Assembly (NCBI RefSeq): GCF_008704655.1
Contig: NZ_CP023688.1
Span: forward strand, 8,373,001-8,437,000
DNA from: Streptomyces rimosus
GTDB taxonomy: Bacteria; Actinomycetota; Actinomycetes; Streptomycetales; Streptomycetaceae
Direction: 5' to 3'
Length of the DNA stretch: 64,000 nucleotides
This document shows positions 19,072-28,510 of this stretch, piece after piece; the first letter of the stretch is position 1, and every line of letters begins with the position of its first letter. The notes beneath the pieces are model-generated. The model did no database searches and was not told where the DNA came from. It worked only from the letters and a program-made list of their open reading frames with translations. The translations under genes and the position numbers were made by a program.

Positions 19072-19085
19072 TGGCCCTTCGGTCC
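19072..19085 (+). promoter_or_regulatory. OsdR-type box upstream of response regulator
   Basis: TGGCCCTTCGGTCC matches the window palindrome GGNCCGWWCGGNCC at 12 of 14 positions and lies about 70 bp before the response regulator start, a position suited to autoregulation. Confidence 0.45.
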
Positions 19086-19155
19086 CGGTGTGCGGCAGGC
19101 TGCACAGGGCGCCGCCTGTGGAGGCGGGCCGGATCAGGAACATCGGAGCTGCGTG

Positions 19156-19890
19156 ATGACGGAAAACCCGGCCGACGCCCGGACGAAGGCACCGGTCAGC
19201 GTCTTCCTGCTCGACGACCACGAGGTGGTGCGCCGCGGCGTGCACGACCTCCTGGACGCCGAACCGGACCTCACCGTGGTGGGGGAGGCCAACACCGCCG
19301 AACAGGCGCTGGTGCGCGTGCCCGCCCTGCGTCCGCGGGTGGCGATCCTGGACGTCCGGCTGCCGGACGGTGACGGCGTCAGTGTCTGCCGTGAGCTGCG
19401 CTCGCGGATGCCGGACCTGGTGTGCCTGATGCTCACCTCGTTCGACGACGAGGAGGCCCTGCTGGACGCGATCATGGCGGGCGCCGCCGGGTACGTGCTC
19501 AAGCAGATCACCGGGACCGACCTGGTCAACGCCGTACGGACGGTGGCCTCCGGCCAGTCGCTGCTGGACGCCGGCGCGACCGCCCGCGTCATGGCCCGGC
19601 TGCGCGGCGAGCCCAAGCAGGAGGAGCGGCCGGGCGGCCTGTCCGGGCTGAGCGAGCGGGAGCGGGAGATCCTGGCGCTGGTGGGCGAGGGCCTGACCAA
19701 CCGGGAGATCGGCAAGCGGCTCTATCTCGCGGAGAAGACCGTCAAGAACAACATCTCCCGCCTGCTGGCCAAGCTGGGCGTGGAGCGCCGCGTCCAGGCC
19801 GCGGTCATCGCCACCCAGGCGCTCGCGGCCTCCCAGGAACCCCGGACGGGCCCCGCCGCGTCGCCGCGCGACGGCGGCCCGCGGCACTGA
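19156..19890 (+). CDS. osdR: Response regulator, DevR/DosR/OsdR type (NarL/LuxR family)
   Basis: Receiver domain (residues about 16-130) with acidic pair Asp20-Asp21, phosphoacceptor Asp66 in [12 protein letters not shown], Thr94 and Lys116, followed by a LuxR/NarL helix-turn-helix ([20 protein letters not shown], then [14 protein letters not shown]). ATG 19156 has GGAG seven bases upstream. The [20 protein letters not shown] recognition helix is of the DevR/DosR class that controls hypoxia/dormancy genes in mycobacteria and, as OsdR, in Streptomyces coelicolor. The probable partner is the GAF kinase at 20939. Likely regulator of the surrounding island (inference). Confidence 0.88.
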   Translation: MTENPADARTKAPVSVFLLDDHEVVRRGVHDLLDAEPDLTVVGEANTAEQALVRVPALRPRVAILDVRLPDGDGVSVCRELRSRMPDLVCLMLTSFDDEEALLDAIMAGAAGYVLKQITGTDLVNAVRTVASGQSLLDAGATARVMARLRGEPKQEERPGGLSGLSEREREILALVGEGLTNREIGKRLYLAEKTVKNNISRLLAKLGVERRVQAAVIATQALAASQEPRTGPAASPRDGGPRH

Positions 19891-19988
19891 CGGGGCCCGG
19901 GTGCCCGGTCCGGCGGGGGGTTCCTCGGCCCGTCCCCGGCTCCCTGGCCCGGACTGCGCCGCGCCGGGCCGGGCCGGGGCGTGACCGG

Positions 19989-20681
19989 TCAGTCCCGCGT
20001 CCGCCATAAGACCCCGGTGTGCGGGGGACCGTCGCCGCCCGCGCGGGCGACGAGGCGGCTGACCACGCCCACGACTCCGTCCACCCGCCAGGTCAGGCCG
20101 ATCGCGGCCGGGACGTCGTCCTCGTGCGGGAGCGTTCCCCGCAGGGTCACCACGCCGTCCCGTACCGAGACCAGCACGTCGCCCGGTGGTACGCCCAGGG
20201 CGCGGCCCAGCACCTCGTCGGCCACCTCCGCCCGGATCTGCTCGTCCGTCCGCAGAAAGACCCGCAGCAGGTCGCGGCGGGTGGTGATGCCGATGAGGCG
20301 GTCCTCCTCGTCCACGACGGGCAGCCGGTCGACGTGCCGGCGCTGCATGATGCGGGCGGCGTCCACCACACGGTGCTCGGGGTGCACGGTGACCGCCGGA
20401 GTGGTCATCACCTCGCCCGCGGTCGCGCCACGGGCGGCCGCGGTACCGGCCGGGCGGCGCGGCACCGGGCGCGGGGCGGCAGGGCTCCCGCCCCGGCCGC
20501 CCGGGGGCGCGGGCAGGTCCGTACGGGACACCACCCCCATGACCTTGTCGTCGCCGTCCACCACCGGCAGGCCGCTGATCCGGTGCACGTCGAGCAGCCG
20601 GGCCAGCTCCTGCGCCGGGGTGTCCGGGCGGGCCTGGACGACATCCCACGTCATCACCTCGGCAACGGTGTGGTCCTGCAC
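19989..20681 (-). CDS. CBS-pair plus BON domain protein
   Basis: Predicted cytosolic regulator of 230 aa. Two CBS motifs are EVMTWDVVQARPDTPAQELA--SGLPVVDGDDKVMGVVSRTDL and EVMTTPAVTVHPEHRV--DRLPVVDEEDRLIGITTRRDLL, linked by an Ala/Pro/Arg-rich segment; a C-terminal BON domain follows (VSVRDGVVTLRGTL). CBS pairs usually bind adenine nucleotides. GTG 20681 is preferred over the in-frame ATG 20726 because GGGGAGG sits just before it. CBS-BON proteins are commonly found in DosR/OsdR-type regulons. Convergent with the response regulator and divergent from the kinase. Confidence 0.85.
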   Translation of the reverse strand: MQDHTVAEVMTWDVVQARPDTPAQELARLLDVHRISGLPVVDGDDKVMGVVSRTDLPAPPGGRGGSPAAPRPVPRRPAGTAAARGATAGEVMTTPAVTVHPEHRVVDAARIMQRRHVDRLPVVDEEDRLIGITTRRDLLRVFLRTDEQIRAEVADEVLGRALGVPPGDVLVSVRDGVVTLRGTLPHEDDVPAAIGLTWRVDGVVGVVSRLVARAGGDGPPHTGVLWRTRD

Positions 20682-20938
20682 GGCGATACCTCCCCTCGGT
20701 CGGTGCCTCACGGGACCGGCCGCCATGCCGGACCCTGCCCCCGCCGGACGAGTCTGGCCGAGGAAGGGGCCGGGGAGCAGGGGCCTATCCGCCTTCGTCC
20801 GAGGGCCACCAGGCCCGCTGCGTCACACGCATGACCTGGGCGGCAGCGGATGAGCGCAGGACGTCGGCGGGCGGGAGCCGCTGTCCGGACAGGGTTACGC
20901 TGACCGGGTACGGCGGGCGGAGCGAAGAAGGAGGACCG

Positions 20939-22657
20939 GTGGGCACGCAGGAGTCGTTGTCGCGGCTGCCGCAGATGCGACTGGACGAGTTGCTGGAGGA
21001 ACTGCAGGCACGCATCGACGCGGCGCGCGGGACCCGGGACCGGGTGCACAGCCTCCTGGAGGCGGTGGTCTCGGTGGGGCGGGAGCTGGACCTGCCTCAG
21101 GTGCTCCGGCGCATCGTCGAGGCCGCCGCGCTGCTGGTCGACGCGGAGTACGCGGCGCTGGGGGTGATCGGCCCGGATGGCAGGCGGCTCTCGCAGTTCC
21201 TGACCGTCGGCCTGACACCCGAACAGGTCGCCGCGATCGGGCCGCTGCCCGCCGGACACGGCATCCTGGGCGAACTGATCCGCAACCCCGAGCCGTTGCG
21301 GCTCTCCGACCTCAGCGCCCACCCGTCGTCGTACGGCTTTCCCGCCCATCACCCGCCGATGCGCACGTTCCTGGGCGTGCCGATCCGGGTGCGCGACGAG
21401 GTCTTCGGCAACCTCTACCTGACCGACAAGCGCGGCGGGCACGACTTCGACGCGGAGGACGAGTCGGTCATCTCCACGCTGTCGGTCGCGGCCGGCGTGG
21501 CGATCGACAACGCCCGGCTCTACGAGGGGTCGCAGCGCCAGCAGCGCTGGCTGAAGGCGGGCGCGGAGATCACCAACAGCCTGCTGTCCGGCATTCCCCG
21601 CCTGGAGGTCCTGGAGCTGATCGCCCGCCGGGCGCAGGAGATCACCCGGGCGCAGCTCGCGGACGTGTGCGTGCCCATGCACGACACCGGCGACCTGATC
21701 GTCGAGCTGGCGCTCGGCGGGAACCCCGACAAGCGCAGCGGCCTGGTCGTCCCGGCCGACGGCACGCTGTCCGGCGCCGCCCTCAAGTCGGGCGGGCCGG
21801 TCACCACGTCCGGGCTGGCGGCCGACGACCGGTACGCCGCCGGGCCCCGCCGGTTCGACGGCCTGGGTCCCGCGGTGGCCGTGCCGTTGGGCAGCGAGCG
21901 CGGCACCGCACGCGGCGTCCTCCTGCTGGCGCGTGCCGAGGGGGAGCCGGTCTTCACCGAAGAGGAGCTGGAGCCGCTGCACGCGTTCGCCGGGCAGGCG
22001 GCCCTCGCCCTGGAGCTGGCCGAGCGCCGGCGCGACGCCGAACAGCTGGCCCTGCTGGAGGACCGCGACCGGATCGCCCGAGACCTGCACGACCTGGCCA
22101 TCCAGCGGCTGTTCGCCACCGGCATGACGCTGCAGAGCGCGGCCCGGCTGGTCGAGCACGCCGGTGCGGCGGAGCGGGTCACCCGGGCGGTGGGCGACCT
22201 GGACGAGACCATCAAGATCATCCGGTCGACGATCTTCGGTCTGCGGATCCGGGAGGAGGACGCGGGCCCGAGCCTGCGCGCCCGGGTGGCGCGCGCCGTG
22301 GGGGAGGCCGGCACGGCGCTGGGCTTCCCGCCCCGGCTGAGCATGGAGGGCCTGCTCGACACGGACGTACCGGCCCAGGTCGCCGACCACGTCGTGGCGG
22401 CCCTCACCGAACTGCTGAGCAACGCGGCCCGCCACGCCCACGCGACCCGCGTCGAGGTGGCACTCCAGGCCACCGGCGACGAGGTCGCCCTGACCGTCAC
22501 GGACAACGGCCGGGGCATCCCGGAGGGCGGCCGGCGCAGCGGGCTGGGCAACCTGGCGGAACGGGCCCAAAGCGTGGGCGGAACGATGGAGATCCAAACC
22601 CCGGACGACGGCGGAAGCCGGATCGTGTGGCGGGCACCGCTGGCCGGGGAGGCGTGA
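20939..22657 (+). CDS. osdK: GAF-domain sensor histidine kinase, DevS/DosT/OsdK type
   Basis: Soluble sensor kinase, 572 aa: two GAF domains (about 35-190 and 200-350), a HisKA_3 dimerisation domain with phospho-His384 in RIARDLHDLAIQRLF, and a C-terminal ATPase with LTELLSNAARHAHA and DNGRGIP--GLGNLAERA. The GAF-A segment GFPAHHPPMRTFLGVP (His137/138) resembles the part of DevS/DosT that holds the haem-binding His, so oxygen/NO/redox sensing through haem is likely (family knowledge plus inference). GTG 20939 with AAGGAGGA four bases upstream fixes the start; the frame upstream is low quality. Probable partner of the response regulator at 19156. Confidence 0.88.
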   Translation: MGTQESLSRLPQMRLDELLEELQARIDAARGTRDRVHSLLEAVVSVGRELDLPQVLRRIVEAAALLVDAEYAALGVIGPDGRRLSQFLTVGLTPEQVAAIGPLPAGHGILGELIRNPEPLRLSDLSAHPSSYGFPAHHPPMRTFLGVPIRVRDEVFGNLYLTDKRGGHDFDAEDESVISTLSVAAGVAIDNARLYEGSQRQQRWLKAGAEITNSLLSGIPRLEVLELIARRAQEITRAQLADVCVPMHDTGDLIVELALGGNPDKRSGLVVPADGTLSGAALKSGGPVTTSGLAADDRYAAGPRRFDGLGPAVAVPLGSERGTARGVLLLARAEGEPVFTEEELEPLHAFAGQAALALELAERRRDAEQLALLEDRDRIARDLHDLAIQRLFATGMTLQSAARLVEHAGAAERVTRAVGDLDETIKIIRSTIFGLRIREEDAGPSLRARVARAVGEAGTALGFPPRLSMEGLLDTDVPAQVADHVVAALTELLSNAARHAHATRVEVALQATGDEVALTVTDNGRGIPEGGRRSGLGNLAERAQSVGGTMEIQTPDDGGSRIVWRAPLAGEA

Positions 22658-22673
22658 CGGGCCTGCTAAGGAA

Positions 22674-22723
22674 GGCTCCGGAGCCCTCCTGGGTCAGCCC
22701 CCGCTGACGGTCCCGTTCGGGAC
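22674..22723. terminator. Array of three short hairpins after the kinase gene
   Basis: In a row: the palindrome GGCTCCGGAGCC (22674-22685), GTCAGC-CCCC-GCTGAC (22693-22708) and GTCCC-GTTC-GGGAC (22710-22723). They lie between the kinase stop and the opposing NUDIX relic, so are best read as a bidirectional termination zone. Confidence 0.5.
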
Positions 22724-23110
22724 TAACCGAGGTCGACGGGCGCCGGCGGCGCACCGGATTCCCGTACGACGGCGAGTAGTTCGCCCAACTGCGGCGGCCA
22801 TGCCGGCTCGCGGCCGGCGGACAGCTCGCCCGGTGACCACCAGTGCCACCGGATGATCCTGTCCGCCGCATGCGCGGCAGCAACGTCACCGCCCGGGTCC
22901 CGGCGGGGGCCCGGGCGAGAAAGATCTCCTCATGCTGACGGGCCGGCATTCCGGCCCGTGTGAAGTCGTGTTCCCACCGGCACAGCACGGCGTCGGTGGC
23001 CTCGATGTCGGCCCACCCGGTCTTCTCGCGCAACTCGCGCTCGGCTGCCTGCCGAAGTGTGCGCACCCCGACAGCCTGCCCGTACGGCAGTACCGGGCGC
23101 CATGGTCCGG
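22723..23110 (-). pseudogene. NUDIX hydrolase relic
   Basis: The minus strand encodes LPYGQAVGVRTLRQAAERELREKTGW, a damaged Nudix box (the usual GGHVEPGE part is lost), then DAVLCRWEHDFTRAG and HEEIFLARAP. Near 22870 the frame shifts, and the C-terminus continues in another frame as IIRWHWWSPGELSAG to PAPVDLG and a stop. At least one indel, a degraded catalytic box and no clear start argue for a dead gene. Between about 23111 and 23186 I see no feature. Confidence 0.5.
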
Positions 23111-23186
23111 TCGATGCAGGGCCGACGGAGCCGGGGGTGGGCGCCGTTGGCGGCCGTGTTGGCCGCTTCGAAACGGCGCCCGGACT

Positions 23187-23687
23187 TCAGCTCCGCCGTC
23201 CCCCCGCCGCGCACACCGCGACCGCGGGCTGTGCCACCAGTCGGAAGCCGGTGACCAGGTCGGGCCGGATGCGCAGGACGCCGTTCATGGTCTGCTGCAC
23301 CCATGGCCGCAACAGGTTCTGGTAGCGGGCCACTTGCGCCGGGTCGGCGACCAGCCGCGCGTAGCCGGTGACGATGACGCTCCAGCCCAGGTGGGTACGC
23401 GGGTCGATGGTGTCGGCCTCGTAGGCCACCACCAGGCCCGCCTCGCCCGCGGGCGGCGCGATCGAGGTCAGGGTCGCCCCGTCGTTGAGCCGGACGACGA
23501 TGTCCTCGCCGTCCATGAGGTGGTTGACGGGCCGGATGGCCGGCAGGGCGTTCTGGGTGAACACGAGCCGGCCGAGCGGGACGCTGCCCAGCAGCCGCAG
23601 CGATTCACCCCGGGGCAACTGTTGCATCCCCCGGGGAGCCACCGGTTCACGGAGTTCCTCGACCTGCTGAGCGTCTTCGTCGTTCAT
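23187..23687 (-). CDS. Pyridoxamine 5'-phosphate oxidase-like flavin-binding protein
   Basis: 166 aa, split-barrel flavin-binding fold of the PNPOx-like family, with the typical segments ESLRLLGSVPLGRLVFTQNALPAIRPVNHLMDGEDIVVRL, GWSVIVTGYARLV and a C-terminal IRPDLVTGFRL. Such small proteins are frequent in DosR/OsdR-type regulons of actinobacteria; the reaction is unknown. ATG 23687 was chosen (GAGGG nine bases upstream); an internal ATG at residue 21 is possible. A good OsdR-type box lies 85-98 bp before the start. Confidence 0.8.
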   Translation of the reverse strand: MNDEDAQQVEELREPVAPRGMQQLPRGESLRLLGSVPLGRLVFTQNALPAIRPVNHLMDGEDIVVRLNDGATLTSIAPPAGEAGLVVAYEADTIDPRTHLGWSVIVTGYARLVADPAQVARYQNLLRPWVQQTMNGVLRIRPDLVTGFRLVAQPAVAVCAAGGRRS

Positions 23688-23771
23688 CCTGCACACCCTC
23701 TGCTCCGGCGGCATTCGTCCGGGCACTCGTTGCCTGCCTGCCAGCCTCCCCGAAGCGGGATCGCGAGAACA

Positions 23772-23785
23772 GGGCCGAACGGACC
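23772..23785 (+). promoter_or_regulatory. OsdR-type box upstream of PNPOx-like gene
   Basis: GGGCCGAACGGACC matches GGNCCGWWCGGNCC at all 14 positions, the best copy in the window. It is in the 140-bp gap between the USP gene (ending at 23828) and the flavoprotein start. Confidence 0.55.
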
Positions 23786-23827
23786 CCGGTCGGGGGCATG
23801 TGCGCAAGGCCGTCCGCTGTTCCCGTC

Positions 23828-24697
23828 CTACGGGTGGGGCACCACGGCCACCGGGCACGCCGCGTGGTGCAGCGCCGCGTGCGCGACCGCGCCGATCCTC
23901 CTCAGGTCGTGCCGGCCCGGGCTGCGGCGCCCCACGACCAGCAGCCGGGCCCGCGCTCCGGCGGACAGCAGGACCTGCCCCGCCCCGCCCATCTCGACGT
24001 GCTCGACCACCTCCACCTGCGGAAAGCGCTCCCGCCACGGCCGTACGGCATCGGCCAGCCGCTTGCGCTCCAGCGGCTCCAGCCCGCCGGCGTCGTCGGC
24101 CGCCCGCATGGTCTCGCCGCCCCACACCACGACCGGCGGCACATTCCAGGCCCGTACCGCTCGCAGGCTCGTCCCCTGGGCCGCGGCCGCCGCGAAGGCG
24201 AATCCCAGCACCGGATCGCTTTCCCGTACGTCCTGCACGCCCACCACCACCTCGTCACGCGGTCGCGCCGCGTCGTCGGGGCGCGGGCTGCGTACGAGGA
24301 CGACGGGACCGGCCGCCTGCCGCAGCACCTGCAATCCGACGGAGCCGAGCAGATAGCCGACCAGCGTGCTGTGCCCGCGCGAACCGAGCACCAGCAGGTC
24401 CGCCGCCGCGGAGGCGGCGACCAGGGCCGCGACCGGCTCGTCCGCCAGGATCTCCGTACTGACCGGCAGCTCGGGGAAGCCCTCCGCCACCCGGGCGGCG
24501 GCCTGGCGCAGCACTTCCGTGGCCCAGCGGCGCTGCACTTCCTCGTCCGCCGCGACCAGCGCCTCCATGGGGCGCCAGACCCACGCGTGAACCAGCCGCA
24601 GGCGCGCGCCTCGGCGGGTGGCCTCGGCCGCGGCCCAGTCGGCGGCGGCGAGGCTGTGGTCGGTTCCGTCCAGTCCGACGGTGACGGTGCCGGGCAT
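23828..24697 (-). CDS. Universal stress protein, two USP domains
   Basis: 289 aa with tandem UspA domains. Domain 1 begins TVTVGLDGTDHSLAAADWAA and has the nucleotide-binding VLGSRGHSTLVGYLLGSVG; domain 2 begins DEVVVGVQDVRES and ends with VVGRRSPGRHDLRRIGAVAHAALHHAACPVAVV. Two-domain USPs are classic members of hypoxia/dormancy regulons. ATG 24697 has AGGAGG five bases upstream, overriding a longer open frame. Divergent from pflB across a 238-bp region with three regulator-type boxes. Confidence 0.88.
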   Translation of the reverse strand: MPGTVTVGLDGTDHSLAAADWAAAEATRRGARLRLVHAWVWRPMEALVAADEEVQRRWATEVLRQAAARVAEGFPELPVSTEILADEPVAALVAASAAADLLVLGSRGHSTLVGYLLGSVGLQVLRQAAGPVVLVRSPRPDDAARPRDEVVVGVQDVRESDPVLGFAFAAAAAQGTSLRAVRAWNVPPVVVWGGETMRAADDAGGLEPLERKRLADAVRPWRERFPQVEVVEHVEMGGAGQVLLSAGARARLLVVGRRSPGRHDLRRIGAVAHAALHHAACPVAVVPHP

Positions 24698-24790
24698 GGT
24701 GGCCTCCTGAGGCGGGCACGGAAGTACGTCCGGTCCCCACTGTCCGGGCTCCACGGCCACCGCGGGGACGGTCCCAAGGTCCCGCGCCCG

Positions 24791-24866
24791 GGGACCAACG
24801 GCCTTCCGACACGCGGCCCACCGCCCGCCGAGGGCCCTTCGGCCTTCGGGTCGGGACCATCGCCGA
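24791..24866. promoter_or_regulatory. Three phased OsdR-type boxes between usp and pflB
   Basis: GGGACCAACGGCCT (24791), GGGCCCTTCGGCCT (24832) and GGGACCATCGCCGA (24853) share GGG(A/C)CCWWCG. Spacings of 41 and 21 bp are near whole helical turns, so proteins would bind one face. The third copy overlaps a GGTCGG-N8-CCGACC inverted repeat (24849-24868). A further inverted repeat, GGGAC-G-GTCCC, is at 24765-24775. Position fits bidirectional control of usp and pflB. Confidence 0.5.
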
Positions 24867-24935
24867 CCTGGGGAGACGGTGCGCGGGAGTGCAATGGAGG
24901 CGAGCGCAGGCACAGCGATTCGGAAGGTGCGCACC

Positions 24936-27194
24936 ATGACCGCCACACCCCTGGAGAAGACGACCGACGGCACGGCCTGGGAGGGCTTCGACGGCGGTCC
25001 GTGGCGCGACACCATCGACGTCCGCGACTTCGTCCAGCGCAACCACGTCCCGTACGAGGGCGACGCCTCCTTCCTCACGGGCCCCACCGAGCGCACCACC
25101 GCGGTGTGGCGGAAGCTGCTCGGCATGTTCCCCGACGAGCGGGTGCGGGGCATCCACGACGTGGACGTCAGCACCCCGTCGCGGATCGACGCGTTCGCGC
25201 CCGGCTACATCGACGAGGAGCGGGACCTGATCGTCGGCCTGCAGACCGACGCCCCGCTCAAGCGCGCCATCATGCCCAACGGCGGCTGGCGGATGGTCGA
25301 GGGCGCCCTCGCCGCGTACGGGTACGAGCCGGACCCGGCGGTCAGGGAGATCTACACCCGGCTGCGCAAGACCCACAACGACGGCGTCTTCGACGCGTAC
25401 ACGCCCGAGATCCGCGCCTGCCGCTCCGCCGGCATCATCACCGGCCTGCCCGACGCCTACGGCCGGGGCCGCATCATCGGCGACTACCGCCGCGTCGCGC
25501 TGTACGGCGTCGACCGGCTCATCGAGGACAAGCAGGCCGCCAAGGCCGACGCCGACGCGCAGTGGCCCACCGAGGACGTGATCCGCGAGCGCGAGGAGAT
25601 CGCCGAGCAGATCAAGGCGCTGCGCGAACTGAAGGCGATGGCCGCCTCGTACGGGTACGACATCTCCCGGCCGGCCGCCACCGGCCGCGAGGCCGTGCAG
25701 TGGCTCTACTTCGGCTATCTGGCCGCCGTGAAGGAGCAGAACGGCGCGGCCATGTCGATCGGCCGCATCGACGCCTTCCTCGACATTTACCTGCGGCGCG
25801 ACATCGAGCGCGGTGTCCTCGACGAGCGGCGGGCGCAGGAGCTGATCGACGACTTCGTCATCAAGCTGCGCATCGTGCGGTTCCTGCGCACCCCCGAGTA
25901 CAACGAGCTGTACTCCGGCGACCCGACCTGGGTCACCTGGTCGCTGGCCGGGATCGGTGAGGACGGCCGCCCGCTCGTCTCCCGTACGACCTTCCGCGCC
26001 CTCCAGACGCTCTACAACCTTGGCCCGGCCCCCGAGCCCAACCTGACCGTCTTCTGGTCGCCGCGCCTGCCGGGCGGCTTCAAGGAGTTCGCGTCGAAGG
26101 TCGCCATCGACACCTCGGCCCTCCAGTTCGAGTCCGATGAGCTGATGCGCCCGAAGTACGGCGACGACACGGCCATCGCCTGCTGCGTGTCGGCCATGGC
26201 GGTCGGCAAGCAGATGCAGTTCTTCGGCGCCCGCGTCAACGTCGCCAAGGCCCTGCTGTACGCCATCAACGGCGGCCGGGACGAGGTGACCGGCAAGACC
26301 GTCGTGGCGGGCTTCGAGCCGGTCGAGGGCGATTACCTGGATTACGCCACCGTCGCCGAGCGCTACGACGCGATGCTGGAGTGGCTGGCCGAGACATACG
26401 TCCACGCCCTGAACGTCATCCACTACATGCACGACAAGTACGCCTACGAACGCATCGAGATGGCCCTGCACGACCGCACCGTGCTGCGCACCATGGCCTG
26501 TGGCATCGCCGGGCTGTCGGTCGCCGCGGACTCGCTGTCGGCGCTCAAGTACGCCAGGGTGCGGGCCGTCCGCGACGAGACCGGGCTGGTCACGAGCTAC
26601 GAGACCGAGGGCAGCTACCCGGCGTACGGCAACAACGACGACCGGGCGGACCAGATCGCGAAGGACATCGTCCACACCTTCATGCAGAAGGTGCGCAAGC
26701 ACCCCACCTACCGCGGCGCCGTGCACACCCAGTCCGTGCTGACCATCACCTCCAACGTCGTCTACGGCAGGAAGACCGGCGCCACCCCGGACGGCCGCCC
26801 GGCGGGCGCTCCCTTCGCGCCCGGCGCCAACCCGATGAACGGCCGCGACGAGCACGGCTACATCGCCTCCGCGCTGTCGGTCGCCAAGCTGCCGTACGAC
26901 GATGCCGAGGACGGCATCTCGCTGACCAACACCATCACGCCGGACGCGCTCGGCCGCACCGCGCAGGAGCGGATCGCGAACCTGACGGGCGTACTGGACG
27001 GTTACACGGCGGGCGGCGGCTTCCACATGAACGTCAACGTCCTCGACAGGGCGACGTTGGAGGACGCCATGGAGCACCCCGAGAAGCACCCGCAGCTGAC
27101 GATCCGGGTGTCCGGTTACGCGGTGAACTTCGTGCGGCTGACGCGTGAGCAGCAGCTCGACGTCATCAACCGCACCTTCCACGGGGCCTTGTGA
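24936..27194 (+). CDS. pflB: Pyruvate formate-lyase (formate C-acetyltransferase)
   Basis: Glycyl-radical enzyme converting pyruvate and CoA to acetyl-CoA and formate without oxygen; 752 aa, standard length. The catalytic Cys pair is Cys416-Cys417 in [12 protein letters not shown], and the radical Gly is Gly727 in [15 protein letters not shown], which separates it from other glycyl-radical enzymes. ATG 24936 (GGAAGG eight bases upstream) was chosen; ATG 24894 is an in-frame alternative. The activase gene follows after 107 bp. An oxygen-sensitive fermentative enzyme is unexpected in a mainly aerobic genus. Confidence 0.93.
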   Translation: MTATPLEKTTDGTAWEGFDGGPWRDTIDVRDFVQRNHVPYEGDASFLTGPTERTTAVWRKLLGMFPDERVRGIHDVDVSTPSRIDAFAPGYIDEERDLIVGLQTDAPLKRAIMPNGGWRMVEGALAAYGYEPDPAVREIYTRLRKTHNDGVFDAYTPEIRACRSAGIITGLPDAYGRGRIIGDYRRVALYGVDRLIEDKQAAKADADAQWPTEDVIREREEIAEQIKALRELKAMAASYGYDISRPAATGREAVQWLYFGYLAAVKEQNGAAMSIGRIDAFLDIYLRRDIERGVLDERRAQELIDDFVIKLRIVRFLRTPEYNELYSGDPTWVTWSLAGIGEDGRPLVSRTTFRALQTLYNLGPAPEPNLTVFWSPRLPGGFKEFASKVAIDTSALQFESDELMRPKYGDDTAIACCVSAMAVGKQMQFFGARVNVAKALLYAINGGRDEVTGKTVVAGFEPVEGDYLDYATVAERYDAMLEWLAETYVHALNVIHYMHDKYAYERIEMALHDRTVLRTMACGIAGLSVAADSLSALKYARVRAVRDETGLVTSYETEGSYPAYGNNDDRADQIAKDIVHTFMQKVRKHPTYRGAVHTQSVLTITSNVVYGRKTGATPDGRPAGAPFAPGANPMNGRDEHGYIASALSVAKLPYDDAEDGISLTNTITPDALGRTAQERIANLTGVLDGYTAGGGFHMNVNVLDRATLEDAMEHPEKHPQLTIRVSGYAVNFVRLTREQQLDVINRTFHGAL

Positions 27195-27301
27195 CCCCGC
27201 TCCCCGGCCCACGGCGCCGGTGCCGGGCCCTCACCCCGGTACCGGCGCCGTGTCCTTCTCCTCGCCCGCACCTGGGAGACACCCCCTCAGGAGGACCTGA
27301 C

Positions 27302-28135
27302 ATGGCAGTTTCGCTCGGGACCGGGATTCCCGTACGCACCCCGCCCCTCGCCGGGGTGACCGCCCGGGAGGCCGCCACCCCGGCCGCCGCGGTCCAGCAC
27401 CGCCCGATGGCCGGTTCGGTGCACTCCTGGGACCTGTCCACCGGCGTCGACGGGCCCGGCACCCGCTTCGTGACCTTCCTGGCCGGCTGCCCCCTGGCCT
27501 GCCTGTACTGCCACAATCCCGACACCTGGAAGATGCGCGACGGCAAGCGCGTTCCGGCCGACGCGATGGTGGCCGAGGCGGCGAAATACGAGGCGTTCAT
27601 CCGGGCCGCGGGCGGCGGCACCACCCTCAGCGGCGGCGAACCGCTCCTCCAGCCGGTCTTCGCGGGCGAACTCCTCCACCGCTTCAAGCACGAACTCGGC
27701 CTGCACACCGCCCTGGACACCTCCGGCTACCTCGGCGCCCGCGCCACCGACGCGCTGCTGCGGGACACCGACCTCGTCCTGCTGGACCTCAAGTCCTGGC
27801 ACCCCGGCCTCTACCAGCGCCTCACCGGCCAACGGCTCCGCCCCACCCTGGACTTCGCGCGGCGGCTCGCCCGGCTCGACAAAGAGGTGTGGGTACGCTT
27901 CGTCCTCGTCCCGGGGCTGACCGACGACCCGGCCAACATCGAGGGCGTGGCATCCTTCGCCGCCTCGCTCGGCAACGTGACCCGCGTGGACGTACTGCCC
28001 TTCCACAAACTCGGCGCCTCCAAGTGGGAACGCCTCGGCATGGACTTCACCCTGCGGGACACCCCGACGCCCACCGCGCCGGAACTGGCGACGGCACGGG
28101 AGATCTTCGAAGGGGCCGGCCTGACGGCGGTGTGA
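27302..28135 (+). CDS. pflA: Pyruvate formate-lyase activating enzyme
   Basis: Radical SAM enzyme that puts the glycyl radical on PflB; 277 aa. CX3CX2C is Cys63, Cys67, Cys70 in CPLACLYCHNPDTW; then TTLSGGEPLLQP, ALDTSGYL, LLDLKSWHP and DVLPFHKLGASKW, all family-typical. AGGAGG seven bases before ATG 27302 fixes the start; the frame upstream overlaps the pflB stop. It forms an apparent operon with pflB. An N-terminal extension of about 30 residues precedes the SVHSWDLSTGVDGPGTR core. Confidence 0.92.
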   Translation: MAVSLGTGIPVRTPPLAGVTAREAATPAAAVQHRPMAGSVHSWDLSTGVDGPGTRFVTFLAGCPLACLYCHNPDTWKMRDGKRVPADAMVAEAAKYEAFIRAAGGGTTLSGGEPLLQPVFAGELLHRFKHELGLHTALDTSGYLGARATDALLRDTDLVLLDLKSWHPGLYQRLTGQRLRPTLDFARRLARLDKEVWVRFVLVPGLTDDPANIEGVASFAASLGNVTRVDVLPFHKLGASKWERLGMDFTLRDTPTPTAPELATAREIFEGAGLTAV

Positions 28136-28148
28136 GCGCGGAGCTTCG

Positions 28149-28460
28149 TCAGCCGAACCGCACGCTGGAGAAGGTCGTGCTGCGCGGTGCCTGCTTACCC
28201 GGGGCGAGCGGAATGGGCCGCCCCTTGCACTTCTTGCCAGGGAAAAGGACGGCCGGCGTCTTCGTCGCGTTGCGGGGAGCCTGCGCGTGCTGTCCCATCG
28301 TCAGGCACCGGCCGTTCGGCGGATTCTCGACGAGATACGGCGTGCCTTTCGGTCCCAGCCAGATGAACGACCCTTTCGCGGCGAACGCTTCGCCCATGGG
28401 GAGAGTCGCGGCGAAGGTGAGCCCCGCGAGAGCTACGACGACTGGACGCAAGACACGCAT
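28149..28460 (-). CDS. Small secreted protein, unknown function
   Basis: 103 aa. The N-terminus is a clear Sec signal (MRVLRPVVVALAGLTF, cleavage near AFA-AKG). The mature part has two Cys (GRCLTM and GKKCKG) able to form a disulfide, NATKTPAVLF and an end SSVRF, reminiscent of small beta/gamma-crystallin-like secreted proteins of streptomycetes, but I cannot assign a family. AAAGGA precedes ATG 28460 at good distance. Convergent with pflA. Confidence 0.65.
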   Translation of the reverse strand: MRVLRPVVVALAGLTFAATLPMGEAFAAKGSFIWLGPKGTPYLVENPPNGRCLTMGQHAQAPRNATKTPAVLFPGKKCKGRPIPLAPGKQAPRSTTFSSVRFG

Positions 28461-28510
28461 CGTTCATCCTTTTCTGGAACGGCCGGCCGGCCTGATCGGG
28501 CTTTTCCGGG

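Noticed and set aside
22716..22726. TTCGGGACTAA, a perfect DosR half-site
   Set aside because: It lies in a hairpin array between convergent gene ends, not upstream of any gene, and lacks the second half-site.
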